NCBI GenBank assembly: GCA_030248195.1
Contig: JASAND010026212.1
Span: 16,352-80,351, forward strand
Source of the DNA: Trissonchulus latispiculum
Taxonomy: Eukaryota > Nematoda > Enoplea > Enoplida > Ironidae
Length of the DNA: 64,000 nt
Direction of reading: 5' to 3'
Positions 1 through 11,907 of the stretch are shown here, in pieces (positions within the stretch are counted from its first letter, which is position 1; the number at the start of each line of letters is the position of its first letter). A program made the translations under genes and the position numbers. Under the pieces are notes generated by a model. It did not search any database, was not told the DNA's origin, and saw only the letters and a program-made list of their open reading frames with translations.

Positions 1-150
1 CTCTCCCCAACTCCACAACCACAAAAACCTCCCCCCAATTTCCTCCACAACCACAAAAACCTCCCCCCAACTCCACAACCCCAAAAACCTCCCCCTAATT
101 TTCCGCCACAACCTCCCCCCAATTTTCCTCCACAACCACCAAACCCCCCC
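1..150. repeat. C/A-rich minisatellite-like tract
   Basis: Imperfect tandem copies of a roughly 30-base unit made of the blocks ctccccccaa, ctccacaacc and acaaaaac. The array is cut by the left window edge. It has no coding potential. Confidence 0.7.
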
Positions 151-189
151 CCAAATCTACACCATTTTAGCACCCCTTACTACTGCAGT

Positions 190-2000
190 GTTAGCCAGGA
201 AACTGGCACCGTAAGGTTGATCAAAAACAACTCAACCAAGTTGCCAGAAGGAGTCTCAAAGCCTGGTCGACGTCACGACGGATGACATCTCCTCCTTTTT
301 AGAAAGAACATGCTCCGTCGGCCTCGGTAGTTGCTCATCCGATAAGTGCTTATCCAAGCCCTCCAACTTGACACCTGTCGGAAGTATGGGAACTTGGTCG
401 CCTGCAACAAGTGCATTGCATTCCGCTCCTCCGATGTACTTATCATCGATAAACTGGTGAACTTCGCCGATGTAGGGGTTAACCTCTCCTAATGAGGCAC
501 CTTTTCTAAGTTTTTAACGGTTTGCTACAAAAATTAAAAATACGAACAGAAATTATGCCACAATTTCGTACAAGAACTCTGGCTATTAAAGGCTGACTCT
601 GCGAGAAACTGCGGAATTCAGTAGAAGGCTCAAAAAGTAAAGTATCTGCATCGCGCACATCACTATCGAGCACGGCAGAAACTCAGTAAGAGGAGTAACG
701 ACCAAGACTCTGACAATATAACTGAAGTCTCTTAAGTGTAAGATCGGGTTGAGAACGTTTTCGAGAGGTCCTATGATCAGATTTCTTTAAAGATTTGCCC
801 AAAGTATTTAGCTTGAAAGATTTTTCCTCATACGAAGTACATAACGTGCTAACTGCACCGCCAGTTGATGTAGCTAGAATTAATTTTTGGTGTACAAAAT
901 CCAATTGAAAAGGCTTCCCATAAAGAAAATTATTTCCCAGCATAACGTTAAACCGACAGTTTCTAACAACATAAAAAGAGCAATCATAGAATGACTCACT
1001 AGTGCCACGCGGGGTTTAATTATTCCAAGAACGACTAGAGGACTGCCGGTTACACCAACAGGACTACAACACAGGGAACGCTCAAGGGAGTGACATCTAG
1101 ACAAGCTCTTCCAAAGAGATTCACTAACAACAGAAATACTAGAACCGGTATCAGTCAAAACATCAGAAGCAGCAGAATCAAAAAATAACGAACACTACTG
1201 ACTAAAGAAAAATGATTAACAGACGCAGAAATCATCATACAAATACAGAAGCAAAAAGAACACAAAGAAGAATCATCGCCCTGACAAAGAAATTGATTAC
1301 GATTAGAAAAGAAACAATCATCTGCATAGCCAAACCCCTCACTAGCTCGAGCCAAGGAAGGGCTGACTAGTTTCCCAAACCAGAACCTCCTCCACGACGA
1401 CCTCTATCACATCTACCTCTGCCATAGCTATTCCACTGCCTCCTGCCAGGGAACGCCTGATTGGGGCAACGTGATGCAAAGGGCCCAAAGGCACCACAGT
1501 CGTAGCAGGAATTAAACCCTGGAAAACTCAGAGCATGGGAAGAATGCGGTGCCTGAAAATTTTCGCTCGAATTCTGAGCATTTGACCTAACTGCTGGGTC
1601 AGAGTAGACATGGTTAGCTGCTCTAGTTTGTCTTCGACTTTTGACAAAAGCTAAGAAGAAAAATCAGCAGTTGAGTTAGCCGGGATCGCAGCAACCGCTG
1701 TGGTCTTTTGCATCGGTTCTAATGACTTCAAAATTTTACCACTCTGCACGTGCATCTGATTGAAAAGCTTTTCTAGTTTCGCTACCGCAAAGTCACTTAA
1801 AGAAGGCGGAAACAGTTTAAAGGAAAATTCCTATTTTCTAGCAACTTCTACAGCCTTGGCTTTAGTATTTGGATTCTGCTTCAGTAATGCTTTCCGAGTA
1901 TATAGTAGGGACTGATTTTGCAAATCAAAATCAATTCCTTTTTTAGTGACTCTGTTGTTAATAAACCAGGTCTCGCCACATGTAATCCATAACATCGCTT
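190..2000 (-). mobile_element. Degenerate LTR retrotransposon, gag to protease segment
   Basis: Read on the minus strand this segment goes from gag-like sequence near 2,000, through a nucleocapsid-type knuckle at about 1,460-1,508, to an aspartic protease frame at 880-1,158. A further open stretch at about 240-500 has no domain I recognise. The order gag, knuckle, protease is that of Ty3/gypsy-type or BEL-type elements. The knuckle reads CYDCG...SRCP with proline where the zinc-binding histidine should be, and the frames are broken by stops, so the copy is dead. No LTR or reverse transcriptase was found around it, so its ends and clade are uncertain. Confidence 0.55.
880..1158 (-). pseudogene. 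Retropepsin (aspartic protease) fragment of LTR retroelement
   Basis: The 92-codon frame begins MTDTGSSISVVSESLWKSL. The DTGSS motif is the retropepsin active-site Asp-Thr-Gly followed by the usual hydrophobic strand. Further on, VGVTGSPLVVLGII matches the typical second half of retroelement proteases. Such proteases cleave the Gag-Pol polyprotein. The frame lies directly downstream, on the minus strand, of a broken gag-knuckle region. It is a relic, because the surrounding frames carry stops. It could belong to a Ty3/gypsy-type or BEL-type element. Confidence 0.6.
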
Positions 2001-2830
2001 AAAATGTTTCATATGTTTCATACAAGCATCCATTTTAATGCAACTAGTGCTGCTTTGAATTTAGGAGGAGTTTAGGAGTGCTAGAATGTGCTGCGATTTT
2101 AAGAGCAAACTTTAAAAGTTCTCCTAAATTAGGAGCCCTTCATGAAATGCCTAAACCTTAACTTGCTCTTAACTTGCTAACTTAGGAGCTAATAATGATA
2201 AGATGGCTTTGTGAAATGCACCCCATGCTTTTAGTCTGGTCAATACTGGTAGCGGAGCTCAAATAAAAACTATCAAGTGCAAAACTAGCAAGCCTGGTTA
2301 AGTTGGATTTAAACTGTCTACATTTTTAGGTCATGCCTTACTGATACAGTCCGATGGATTAACAAAGAAACATTACTCAATGCTGAACTATTTCAGCTTT
2401 CAAAGCTTCCGGTGGAACTTTTACCTGGTTTCACCTTCAGAACTATTGAGACTGTCACAGGATAATGGCAATATTGCCAGGATTTTTGCTGCCGTACGTT
2501 TAAGCTAGTACTAGCATTGCCAATCCTATTTCAAATAAATGCTAACAACAACAATGCATACCACACAACGCGTTTGCTTAAGGTGCTGGTTTCCCTTTGG
2601 TTATTTTTGACTCATACGGCTTTAATCCGTTACGTAAATGGCTGAAACTTACGAAATAACCCATTCCCGTTTAAGCCAAAAGATAAGAAAGTATTGGTTT
2701 TTGCCATTATTCTCTCGGTAGACCAGGCTCCGGACTGGTTGTTATGGCTGGAAAAAGGACACGAAAATGAACATTTTTGCTATTACAACCTTTGAGTTAT
2801 TTCTAGTGGTTAATGTCAGTATAAGCAAAA
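2001..2830. other. Intergenic, nothing recognised
   Basis: AT-rich sequence without a supported gene. Near 2,050-2,220 the word ttaggag and its complement recur, suggesting a small degraded inverted-repeat element, but I could not define its ends. Confidence 0.5.
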
Positions 2831-4757
2831 AACAGTTTTGAGGATCAAAAAATGGCTATTTTTGAGGAAATCAGTTTTTTCAAAATTACTGCCACATGTT
2901 AAGGACAAAGTTGGCTTATTTATACTCAATCGATACAGCGTCCAAATGCCCATTTTATGAATGCCTATATGCCTATATTTTTAAGCTAGAGATTTGGCCG
3001 AAAAACCATTTTGGCAAAACTGCGATTATTTTGTTTCGAACACCGATTTCTGAAAAACTACTCGACGGATTCCGGAGATTTTTGGCAGAATCGAAATTCG
3101 TACTTCTGTGGAGGGTCGTTTTTCTTGGTTTGGGCTAAAACATATTGAGTAGCAAGAAAACTCAATACGAAGTTGCGAAATTTCGTGTTACCGTGCATTT
3201 GGCCGATTTTCTCGACCGTTAAGACCTGCTGAGCCAAATCCAAGAAAACGTTCCTCGGCCCATATGTCCTTCATATAATAGCACAAAACACTTTTGGCCG
3301 ATTCTTCAGTTTTGAGAAATCGATGTTCCAAAATTTTTGGTGTATATCCGTCGGACAGTGACATAAAGGACTGCGGCCCTGCAGACTGCGAGACCTGGGG
3401 GTGGGTAGCCGCAGTTTGGGACCGGGTCATAGGCCCCCCAAAAGTTTTCTTCAGATGGCCTTCAAATTGGGGGTCAGACGATGTAGGAGGAGCCGTAAAG
3501 ATCTCCATCTTAGACTGGGTCCGACAAAAATTTTTGGGAGGGGGAGGAATTCGGGAGGAAGGCCCCCACTCCCCCTGACTCTTTATCTGTAACTGACTTG
3601 GCTTTATAACTTTGTCCCTCAGGTAATTGTGGGGGGAGATCCGGTACGTAACCTTACGGATGTTTGGAAGTTCCCCTCCCAATTCCTGGGACTGTCCCCC
3701 CCCCCCAGGGCTGGCGTTGGGGGAGGAACCCCCCAACCACGACACCCCGAATTAGCAAAACGCTGCCTAGAAGACATGGAAATCCCTCTATCTAATTCAA
3801 CCGATCCGTCGAAATAGGAAAAAAGCCCTCAAAGTTAGGCTTTTCGCTTTTCTCGTTTCTCGTATTCTCTTTTCTCTCCTAAAAATTTAAGACACTGGAC
3901 ATCTACTGGAAAATCACGGTCACCACTTTATGTGAGGGTATACTATGTACCCCATGCAATAAACTACTATGTTGGACTTCGGTAAACGGTTGCAGGTACG
4001 TGTTCAGTGTGTGATGTCTAGGTCTTTGATTAACGAGAGCGAGAGAGAATTAAAGAGTGAGTACAGATGTTAGCCTCTGGGTTAGCCCTAAGCGACCGCA
4101 ATCCCTACCCTAGTCCAAGCAGAAAAACCACCACATAAATTTACTTTCAGCTCGACACTACAACTTTAGCAACTAATACTGACACAAAACTCAACATAAA
4201 TCGTTCGCGGAGAATACGAGAGACAAACCATACGAAAAGAACGAAGAGCCTAAGGGAGGGCGTTACCCAACTCCCGATAACCTAAACCTGAGCCAAAGAC
4301 CCCCGACCAACCACAACCACTGCTAAAGTATACACTGCGTAAAAGCATATTTTCACTTCCTTTTATACTTCTAGTGGCATAGCTACCCCAAAAGAAATCA
4401 CGTTTATCATTCCCAAGTAAAGTAATTTCAAAATCTCTCAAGGTTGAATAATTTCATCAAATTAAATACACTTTGTGATACAAACATGAAGATAGCGCCA
4501 ACTCTATTTTACTGCTGCGCTGTGCGCAGTTGACTATCAATCTCTCAATGAGTAACATCCCACACTGTTAGATGTCGGCATGTCAGAAAATTTCTGCTAT
4601 TTTTCTGCTAATTTTGCCAGTTTCGTAAGGTCATGTGAATGTACAGATAATAAACTTTAAAACGATGTATAAAGCTCTTTCCAAATCCTAACATTGCGAA
4701 AGTTATAGCGTTTCAAAAAACCACCACAAAAGCACTGCACAAAAGGATACCACCACC
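2830..4757 (-). mobile_element. TTAA-family element (family A), reverse copy, interrupted
   Basis: The 4,570-4,757 part is the reverse complement of the left end of the element at 56,120-57,127. It ends ggataccaccacc followed by TTAA. The 2,840-3,365 part matches the reverse complement of that element's middle and right half. About 1.2 kb (roughly 3,365-4,555) separates the two parts and is absent from the 56-kb copy, so it looks like a later insertion. Short frames seen at 3.2-3.8 kb fall inside this material and are not credible genes. Confidence 0.55.
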
Positions 4758-4835
4758 TTAAATACGTTGAACTGAATTATATTCCGCCTGAGGCGTAATC
4801 TTCGGATTTGTGAAGCCTCTACAAAATAGAAATGC

Positions 4836-5100
4836 AGAAACATGATATGTGGATCGGATCGGCGGATCGGATCGGATCGACAAATTTTCGGATCGGAGCG
4901 GCCGGATCGGATCGGTTTGATTTTTCCGGGTCGCCGATCCGGCAAATGAGGCAAATTTTGAAAATTTGTACCAATTTTTTACAAAATTGCAAAATTTTTT
5001 TGAAGAAATTTTTAAAATCTTTTCGGAGTTTTGTTCAAATATTGAATTTTTTGTTGTTAGTGTTTTTGTTTTATGTTCTCTCTCTATATAAATAAATTTT
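4836..5100. mobile_element. hAT-type MITE fragment with GGATC subterminal array
   Basis: The segment opens with gatatgtggatcgg and a run of GGATCGG words (4,850-4,940), then becomes AT-rich. The same terminal words appear in opposite orientation at 6,833-6,966 (end ccgatccacatcacta). The architecture matches the hAT MITEs with short subterminal arrays elsewhere in the window. No target-site duplication was resolved. Confidence 0.45.
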
Positions 5101-6829
5101 TTATACGCATATATAAAAAAAGTCAAATGGGATTGCTCTCTAATATCTCCTACTAATTAATTTTTGGACAGTCTGTTCCGCTTTTTAATTTTAGTACCGC
5201 TGACCGCTGAGAGTGATTTAGTCTGGTATGATTAAAAGTTCTCAACTAATAGGAACGTTGTCCAAAATTGGAAGGAAAATGTTTCGCCAAAGTGCGTTTG
5301 CTGAGAAGTGGAAAGCCTTCAAAACCCGCCTGACGCACATTTGTATATGCTATTGTGCGACCAAAATTGTGTGTGCAAACTTTGGTCGTTTATTGCGAAC
5401 TTATGCCTTCAGAGCAAACCCCAACAATATATATTTTTTAGAATCGTCCTAAACTGGAGATTTAGAACAACATGCACATCGAGATTGAATCACAGGAAAT
5501 ATTTAATATTTAATATTAATTATTTAATTTATTAAAAATATTTAATTTCTCCAAAATTTTACCACATTCAAAATTTTGTATCCGTGATCAAATAGAGATG
5601 TTCCAGGTGCATATTTTTGCACTTGCATTTGAATGATAGGTATTATTTTGTAAAAGCTAATTATGAGCTGGAACCAATACCTGAAAATGTTCCAATTACT
5701 CGAGTTCACTATTCATGGATGAAAGTTTTTGTGAATCTCGGGAACAGGGGTCATTTCTGGGATCTAGTTGTATTACAAAGGTTGTTCAGCTCGTCAATGC
5801 CTTTCGAGTCAAGACCCATGGCTTGTTGGTGATGGAAAACGCTTAAATCCGGAAAAATCTTGTTTTCGTGAATTTGGGAATCGAGTGCATATTGGGAAAT
5901 GATTGTATTAAACGTGTTCAGATTGTCAAGAGCTTTTAAATGATAACCATATCGTGAGCATTAAAATATTAACATTTTGAAAACCCGAAACTTGGGTATT
6001 CTTTGGTTGAAAAGGTTGTAAGTGCAACAACATGACGCGGAACCAGATCTATATATTTGATCACAAAAAACTAAACCTTCAATGTGCATAAATCTTAGCA
6101 AACCTTTGTATATTTTAGATTTTCCGTACATAAAACCGTTTTATATAATAAAATAAAATAATATAATATATATATATAATATATTATATATATTATACAA
6201 GTAGGCCCCAAAAGGGGCGTATTCCTTTGTAGACCTGTTTTTATTCAATTGCAGAATAGTCTTTATCGGAAGGTCTTTTAAGGCTCTCAGTTCTGCCACT
6301 TAAATAGGCTCCGAAACCTAATATGCATAATCCGATTGCAAAAAGCTAGCCCTGTGTTGAAGATAGGGCTTCTGATTAGAGAAATGACTCACAGTGCACT
6401 GAACATACAAGTTTCCTTTTTATACATTCCTACTCCAGCAGGAATAATAATATAATTTCCGTATATTTTCCATGTCGTCTCCATTTCCGAACGATGTTAA
6501 AACATATACATTGCTTGCTTATAAATACGACCAAAGTTTGTACGCACAATTTTTGGTCTTAAGCCCTAGTTTCTTCAATTTTATCTTATCTTTGTATAGT
6601 TCTCACTTCTCACTGTGTTTTGTGTAGTTCTCACTAGATCTTAAACACCCAAAACAAAACAAATCGTTTTTTCAAAGTGACCACACATCATACTGCAGCT
6701 GCAGTCTCTGATATGGACTTTCAGAATTATTCAATATGATTCAGGTGAGAAGTTTGATGAAGAGTTTTGCAAAATAAGGGGAAATCGGAAAATATTGCAA
6801 TTTAAGTGTCTACAATTGAAAATTAACAT
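5101..6829. other. Intergenic, nothing recognised
   Basis: AT-rich DNA with a short TA-rich low-complexity stretch at 6,150-6,200. The short frames at 5.2-5.8 kb have no recognisable domain, no plausible splice context and no homology visible to me. Confidence 0.5.
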
Positions 6830-6832
6830 TAT

Positions 6833-6966
6833 GGTCGGATCGGATCGGATCGGATCGGTACGATCCGGGGCTAGATCGGATCGGATCGGATCGGATCGCC
6901 GGCCATTTGCCGGATCGGATCGGTAGTTGATTTTGGCTGCCGATCCGATCCGATCCACATCACTAA
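6833..6966. mobile_element. hAT-type MITE end with GGATC array
   Basis: Dense (C)GGATCGGAT repeats run in one orientation at 6,836-6,925 and in the other at 6,940-6,957. The right end, in reverse complement, reads TAGTGATGTGGATCGG, which resembles the left end at 4,840. It is related to that copy. Boundaries are approximate. Confidence 0.45.
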
Positions 6967-7997
6967 TATGGAGGTTTCTCCCCAGTTTGTCAATTCCCCA
7001 GATTGTCAACTCCCCAGTTTGCCATTACTTTTTCATACCACCCCCGCTTTGTCAACTCTTGTTTGAATCAATCAGCTTTTCTTAGGGGGGAACAACTTTA
7101 ACTTTCACAAATAATTTTAGTTAATGTAAACAGAAATATTATTATTTAATTTAAGCCCGGTTCACACTGCAATAGCTTTAAGGATTAAGGTTTAAGGTTT
7201 AAGGTTTAAGGTTTGAGCAAGGTTTGAGGAATGTCTGAATATCACGTGGTTTCTTATATTAGACAGTGTGCATTCAAATCATCAGGGATTTTAAAAGTTT
7301 TTTAGTTCTGTGCATACGTAAGGAATTCTACAATGTATATAACGAAAATTATTAACTAAATCTTCTATATATAATACGTAGGAAGCTTAAACCTAAATAC
7401 AAAGTTTAAATATTTTTAGCTCGGCTTTCTTAAACCTTAAACCTTAAACTTAAAACCTTAAACCTTAAACCTTAAACCTTAAACCTTGTGCAGTGTGAAC
7501 CGGGCTTTAATCATCTGCAAGATTTGATCTGGAAAGCATCAACTTAGTGCGAACTTTAAAAAAGTTAATATTTCTAAATATAGTGAGAAATTTAATCTGA
7601 GTTCAAAATAAAATTAAAATTAATAAAATTTGAAATTATTTTCACAGTTGGTGTTGGTGCTTTCCTTTCCATGCCAAATCTTATCTATGACAAAAATTAA
7701 ATATTTCAGTTTAAATTAATTAAACCAAAATTAATACATTTTAAGGTTAAAACTTCATTTTAGTCAAGCAGTGTAAAGCAAGTCCCCCTGAGAAAAACTG
7801 ATTGACACGGAAACAAGTTGGCAAAGTGGGGATGACATGGAGAAGAGTTGACAAACTGGGCATGTCTTATAAGAGAGTTGGCTAAGTGGGGATGAACTGA
7901 AAAAGAGTTGACTAACTGGGGACAACCTTAATCACGGGGATAAGGATTGACTAACTGGGGAGTTGACAAACTTTGGAATTGACAAACTGGGGATGCG
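6967..7997. mobile_element. Inverted-repeat element with GTTGACAAACTGGGG arrays
   Basis: The left side (6,970-7,060) has several copies of CCCCAGTTTGTCAA. The right side (7,790-7,995) has about seven copies of the reverse complement GTTGACAAACTGGGGA with variants. The arrays face each other around 0.7 kb of AT-rich DNA, which itself contains the MITE at 7,155-7,505. It is probably a non-autonomous DNA transposon. No coding frame is present. Confidence 0.55.
7155..7505. mobile_element. 351-bp MITE, termini GCCCGGTTCACACTGCA
   Basis: The left end GCCCGGTTCACACTGCAA and the right end TGCAGTGTGAACCGGGC are reverse complements. They are flanked by TTTAA on both sides (7,150-7,154 and 7,506-7,510). 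Inside each end lies an array of AAGGTTT/AAACCTT repeats. The flank allows either a TAA-type duplication (Harbinger-like) or a longer one, so the superfamily is uncertain. Confidence 0.7.
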
Positions 7998-8938
7998 CTG
8001 ACTTGGATCATAAGAAATAAGTGAAAGCCCAGTAGGGAGTCTTTTTATGAAGGTGGGGGTTTCGCTGAAATGTTTTTATGCGGACTATTTGTGTTCAAAT
8101 TATGTTAATAATGATTCAATTCTAAAGAACAGGACCTAAGTTACCTAAGCTAGTTTTTACTGCATATCTTAAATTTTTTAAAATCGAAATTTAAGGCATT
8201 CGTGGTTAAAAAGGAGTATGCAACAAGCGCCCATCCGGATAACTTACAATTATTGTTACTAATACAAGTGATAGAAATATTCTAATTAGATATGCAAAAA
8301 AGCTTAGCTTAGCTTGGCTTGGTACATAGCTTAGATATGCAAAAAAGCTTAGCTTAGCTTGGCTTGGTACATAGCCATCTATTTATTTTAATCGTTGTAA
8401 TTACAGGCAATATTTTCTACGTTTCCATTCTCTTCTACGTTGTTAGAGAACATTTCTATAAATTGCAGCCTAAAAGAATTTGTTTGTGAGGCTTACTAAA
8501 TCAGAGATAAAATATTGATCAAAACAGTGGATTATATCGATATTCGTGTTTTCCAACAGTTTTAAGTTTATGCTTGTTTTTCTGACAGTTGAAGCGCAAC
8601 ATAGCTACAACGTATTCGAAATTACAAATAACAATTTTTATGACAGAGCAACTGTGCTTCGTGAAGATACGGATTGTTGTCTCCGTTCCAAACATAATGT
8701 TCTCTACTTGAAGAGATAAACGTCAGTACAACTTTCGTCAATTATGATTAAATATGAAAATCATGAAAGTGCCACTTGCTAATCAGCCTGGTGTAAATTT
8801 TCTACTTGAGATTAGAAACGACCATAGCCGACAGACAAGATTTTGTCATCTCGAGCGCATATATCAAACATATAAAAGCGTCGAATTAATTTGTCCAGTG
8901 CTGTATAGGATGTCTGGGGCGAAGATTTTCAAGCACAT

Positions 8939-8940
<2 letters not shown>
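7998..8940. other. Intergenic, nothing recognised apart from a small tandem repeat
   Basis: AT-rich DNA. The only structure seen is the two-copy 45-base repeat at 8,288-8,375. Confidence 0.5.
8288..8375. repeat. Two-copy 45-base tandem repeat
   Basis: The unit begins agatatgcaaaaaagctt and ends tacatagc. It occurs twice in tandem with almost no divergence, which points to a recent local duplication. Confidence 0.8.

Positions 8941-9014
<74 letters not shown>
8941..9014. repeat. (AT)n microsatellite
   Basis: About 37 uninterrupted AT dinucleotides. Confidence 0.95.
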
Positions 9015-9018
<4 letters not shown>

Positions 9019-9729
9019 ATCAGTGCAGGCAACCGTGTTCCTGATTCCAGTCCAGATTATGGTTGTAGTCACTCATTTACTTGAAAGCTGTACTGGGTGT
9101 ACCATGTTAAACTGAATTTAGTTAATATTTGGAATTTTGATTACTTTTAGTCCTGCTTTCAAGTTATAAAGCTCTACTGAATCCAAAGAAGGTACAATCT
9201 CAATCCGTCCACTGAAGTTGTAATAATCTAACATTTTAATATTGTGTATTATCACAAAACGGAGCACAGAATCAGCCGGATAAAAACTTGATGTCATTAG
9301 TTTACTATGTTTCAGACAACTCCATGGGTGCTGTTGATGTTATGTATCGATGGATTATTTAGTCGATGGAAGAAAAAGGAGAATTCCGTTAACGTATATG
9401 ACGTATGTGTCAGTTTCATTGGTACCATCACCGTTAGCAGTCTAAAAGAGTGTCTTGTGTAAGTTTGTAGAACCTCAGTTGATGCTTAAGTTCGAAAAGC
9501 TTAAGCTATTCTAACTTACTGAGTTGTGGAGTAAATTGATCAGGATAGAAACAGCTGTCATTTTGAATCTGCTGCCATCCAACAGCCAAACAGTTTGAAA
9601 TGGATGCGAAATTGTGGAGAAACCCCATTTTATGTATACTCCAACAGTTCAAGTTAATGCTTCAGTTCAAAATGTAAGGGAAGCAGGCATAGGAAAGATT
9701 GATAAGCCTGCAATGGGAGTTCAGCTGAT

Positions 9730-9803
9730 GGTCCCGTGGTGTAGTGGTTTAGCATGTCTGACTCTAGAGCAGAAGGGCCGTGGTTCGATCCCCGGCGGGA
9801 CCA
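9730..9803 (+). tRNA. tRNA-like SINE head, copy 1 (anticodon position CTA)
   Basis: A 7-base acceptor stem GGTCCCG/CGGGACC, a good A box and a B box (GGTTCGATCCC) are present. The 7-base anticodon loop CTCTAGA puts CTA at the anticodon, which would read amber codons. The T stem has two mismatches and the anticodon stem is closed by an A-G mismatch, so I read it as a SINE head with internal pol III promoter rather than a working tRNA. Confidence 0.6.
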
Positions 9804-10225
9804 ATTCTTTACTTTCAATGGTGAGTGAAAAGCTGAACCTCCCTCTTCCCTTCTCTCTTCTAGGTCCTGGTTTCGTGGGTACAAGGGTGCCTGACGCCTC
9901 CCGTTCGGGCTTGTCCTTGGTTTCTTCCTGATCCACCAGCCCTGGTAGAAGCGCTACATGTGGCGAGGCTGCCTCAGGACCCGGATTGGACTCCTGTCTC
10001 CGGTCCCCCAGTAGTTGCTTCTGGTTGGTTGGATCTAAAGGGGTCTGGAACGTGTGTCGGGGGAGCACGGATCCCTTGGGCTCAGAATGCCCTGCGCTGG
10101 ATGCGCTCTCGGTTCGATTCCGAGTTGAGTAAGCCGCGGGACGCGTCTTAAATGAAACCCGGGGGAGATGTAAGGGAAGCAGGCATAGGAAAGATTGATA
10201 AGCCTGCAATGGGAGTTCAGCTGAT

Positions 10226-10299
10226 GGTCCCGTGGTGTAGTGGTTTAGCATGTCTGACTCTAGAGCAGAAGGGCCGTGGTTCGATCCCCGGCGGGACCA
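10226..10299 (+). tRNA. tRNA-like SINE head, copy 2
   Basis: Same sequence as the head at 9,730, one 496-base period later. The internal A and B boxes are intact and the loop again has CTA. Confidence 0.6.
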
Positions 10300-10721
10300 A
10301 TTCTTTACTTTCAATGGTGAGTGAAAAGCTGAACCTCCCTCTTCCCTTCTCTCTTCTAGGTCCTGGTTTCGTGGGTACAAGGGTGCCTGACGCCTCCCGT
10401 TCGGGCTTGTCCTTGGTTTCTTCCTGATCCACCAGCCCTGGTAGAAGCGCTACATGTGGCGAGGCTGCCTCAGGACCCGGATTGGACTCCTGTCTCCGGT
10501 CCCCCAGTAGTTGCTTCTGGTTGGTTGGATCTAAAGGGGTCTGGAACGTGTGTCGGGGGAGCACGGATCCCTTGGGCTCAGAATGCCCTGCGCTGGATGC
10601 GCTCTCGGTTCGATTCCGAGTTGAGTAAGCCGCGGGACGCGTCTTAAATGAAACCCGGGGGAGATGTAAGGGAAGCAGGCATAGGAAAGATTGATAAGCC
10701 TGCAATGGGAGTTCAGCTGAT

Positions 10722-10795
10722 GGTCCCGTGGTGTAGTGGTTTAGCATGTCTGACTCTAGAGCAGAAGAGCCGTGGTTCGATCCCCGGCGGGACCA
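10722..10795 (+). tRNA. tRNA-like SINE head, copy 3
   Basis: Third periodic copy. It differs from the other two by a single base (agaagagccg against agaagggccg) before the B box. Confidence 0.6.
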
Positions 10796-11427
10796 ATTCT
10801 TTACTTTCAATGGTGAGTGAAAAGCTGAACCTCCCTCTTCCCTTCTCTCTTCTAGGTCCTGGTTTCGTGGGTACAAGGGTGCCTGACGCCTCCCGTTCGG
10901 GCTTGTCCTTGGTTTCTTCCTGATCCGCCAGCCCTGGTAGAAGCGCTACATGTGAAACGCGAACACCCAAAATTTGCCATTTTTACTTGAGCCACTTTTA
11001 CTCTGCGACAGACTTCAAGGTTCCGGAACCATTCATCAGGAGTCGGTGAGCTCTGGTGGACGACGGATTTTGGGATTTTGTCGGAATACCGAGAACACGG
11101 TGCAGGAATGGTACCGGTAAGGTAGGATCGGTTTGGGGTGGCAGATCAACAGTAAAATGAATGCCAGTAACGTAAACTCGGCTGGTTCCGGTGGGGACTT
11201 GTTGAAGAGCAAGTGATGTTCCTAATTGATCCCAAACGGATAGTCAGTGAATAGTTGGCTGATCCATTGTTTCTCTTTCTTCTTCCTGGAAATTTCATCG
11301 TCAGAAAAGTCAGTAATTGTTACACGTAAATCTTCCAATTTATGATTATGTTCTCTGAAATCACAAGAGAGCGGTTTACTCGATTTCATTTTATGTCATT
11401 TATTATTAATATCATGTCAGTGACCAA

Positions 11428-11907
11428 CTAATCGCTGGGAAATGGAGTTTCCAGTTTCCCTAACATATTGAGATATGCATCCTTCAATTTCGGTAACATA
11501 CACCACCCCAGTGCTTTTACAATTGAAATGTTCTCGTGCCCGGTAGGCCAACCTTGTGGGACAAACCAACTGGGTTTTGGATGCGATGCTCGACTCGATG
11601 AAGGGGCAAAGTAAACAATTCCGGCAACATTTAAAGGTGCCAAATTCTGCGATTCTTCGGAAGATCGTGGATGAATGAAATCGTGTAATGTCGCTCGAAC
11701 AAGCACGTTGCGCAATTTGGGTGGAGGTTTCCAGAACAAGCCCATTTTAACGTTAACGATGTGACGGATTTTACAGAAAGGATCGTTGCGACCAAGAACG
11801 ACACGGACACGCTGTAAATCTGGACGGCAAGGTAACACAGGATTGAATTGTTTCAGATCCTCTGAGTACGGGATAGGTTTGGGAGCTAGTAACGGATCTC
11901 GGCTCAT
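11428..11907 (-). pseudogene. Penelope-like reverse transcriptase, C-terminal/linker fragment (copy A)
   Basis: The 159-codon frame begins MSRDPLLAPKPIPY. It contains a block with DLQRVRVVLGRNDPF and another with PPPKLRNVLVRATLHDF. The ISRD-type helix and the K/R-LRNVLVRA motif are typical of the region between the reverse transcriptase domain and the endonuclease of Penelope-like elements. Catalytic palm motifs are absent because the copy is 5'-truncated. The same segment occurs in frame-broken form on the plus strand at 12,550-13,050. No GIY-YIG endonuclease was seen downstream. Confidence 0.6.

Larger units (their letters stand above)
9674..10953 (+). repeat. tRNA-derived SINE array, 496-bp unit repeated 2.6 times
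   Basis: The start word gtaagggaagcaggcatagg recurs at 9,674, 10,170 and 10,666, an exact 496-base period, and the units are nearly identical. Each unit has a SINE of about 285 bases (tRNA-like head, then a conserved body ending ccctggtagaagcgctacatg). The first two units also have a 210-base spacer containing a second T-arm-like motif (ctcggttcgattccgag). A solo SINE of the same family lies at 45,482-45,768 without the spacer. The array sits inside the 3' tail of PLE copy A, between cagttcaaaa and aaacgcgaac. Frames of 219 and 91 codons inside it are repeat artefacts. Confidence 0.85.

Noticed and set aside
3188..3745. 185-codon minus-strand frame
   Set aside because: It spans the junction between a TTAA-family copy and its insertion and is low-complexity (Pro/Gly-rich), with an equally open plus strand.
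9730..9803. A functional amber-suppressor tRNA gene
   Set aside because: The T stem has two mismatches, the anticodon stem has a mismatch, and the sequence is the head of a SINE that also exists with a different loop.
9721..10876. 219-codon minus-strand frames repeated across the SINE array
   Set aside because: They are created by the 496-base tandem period and have no protein family features.
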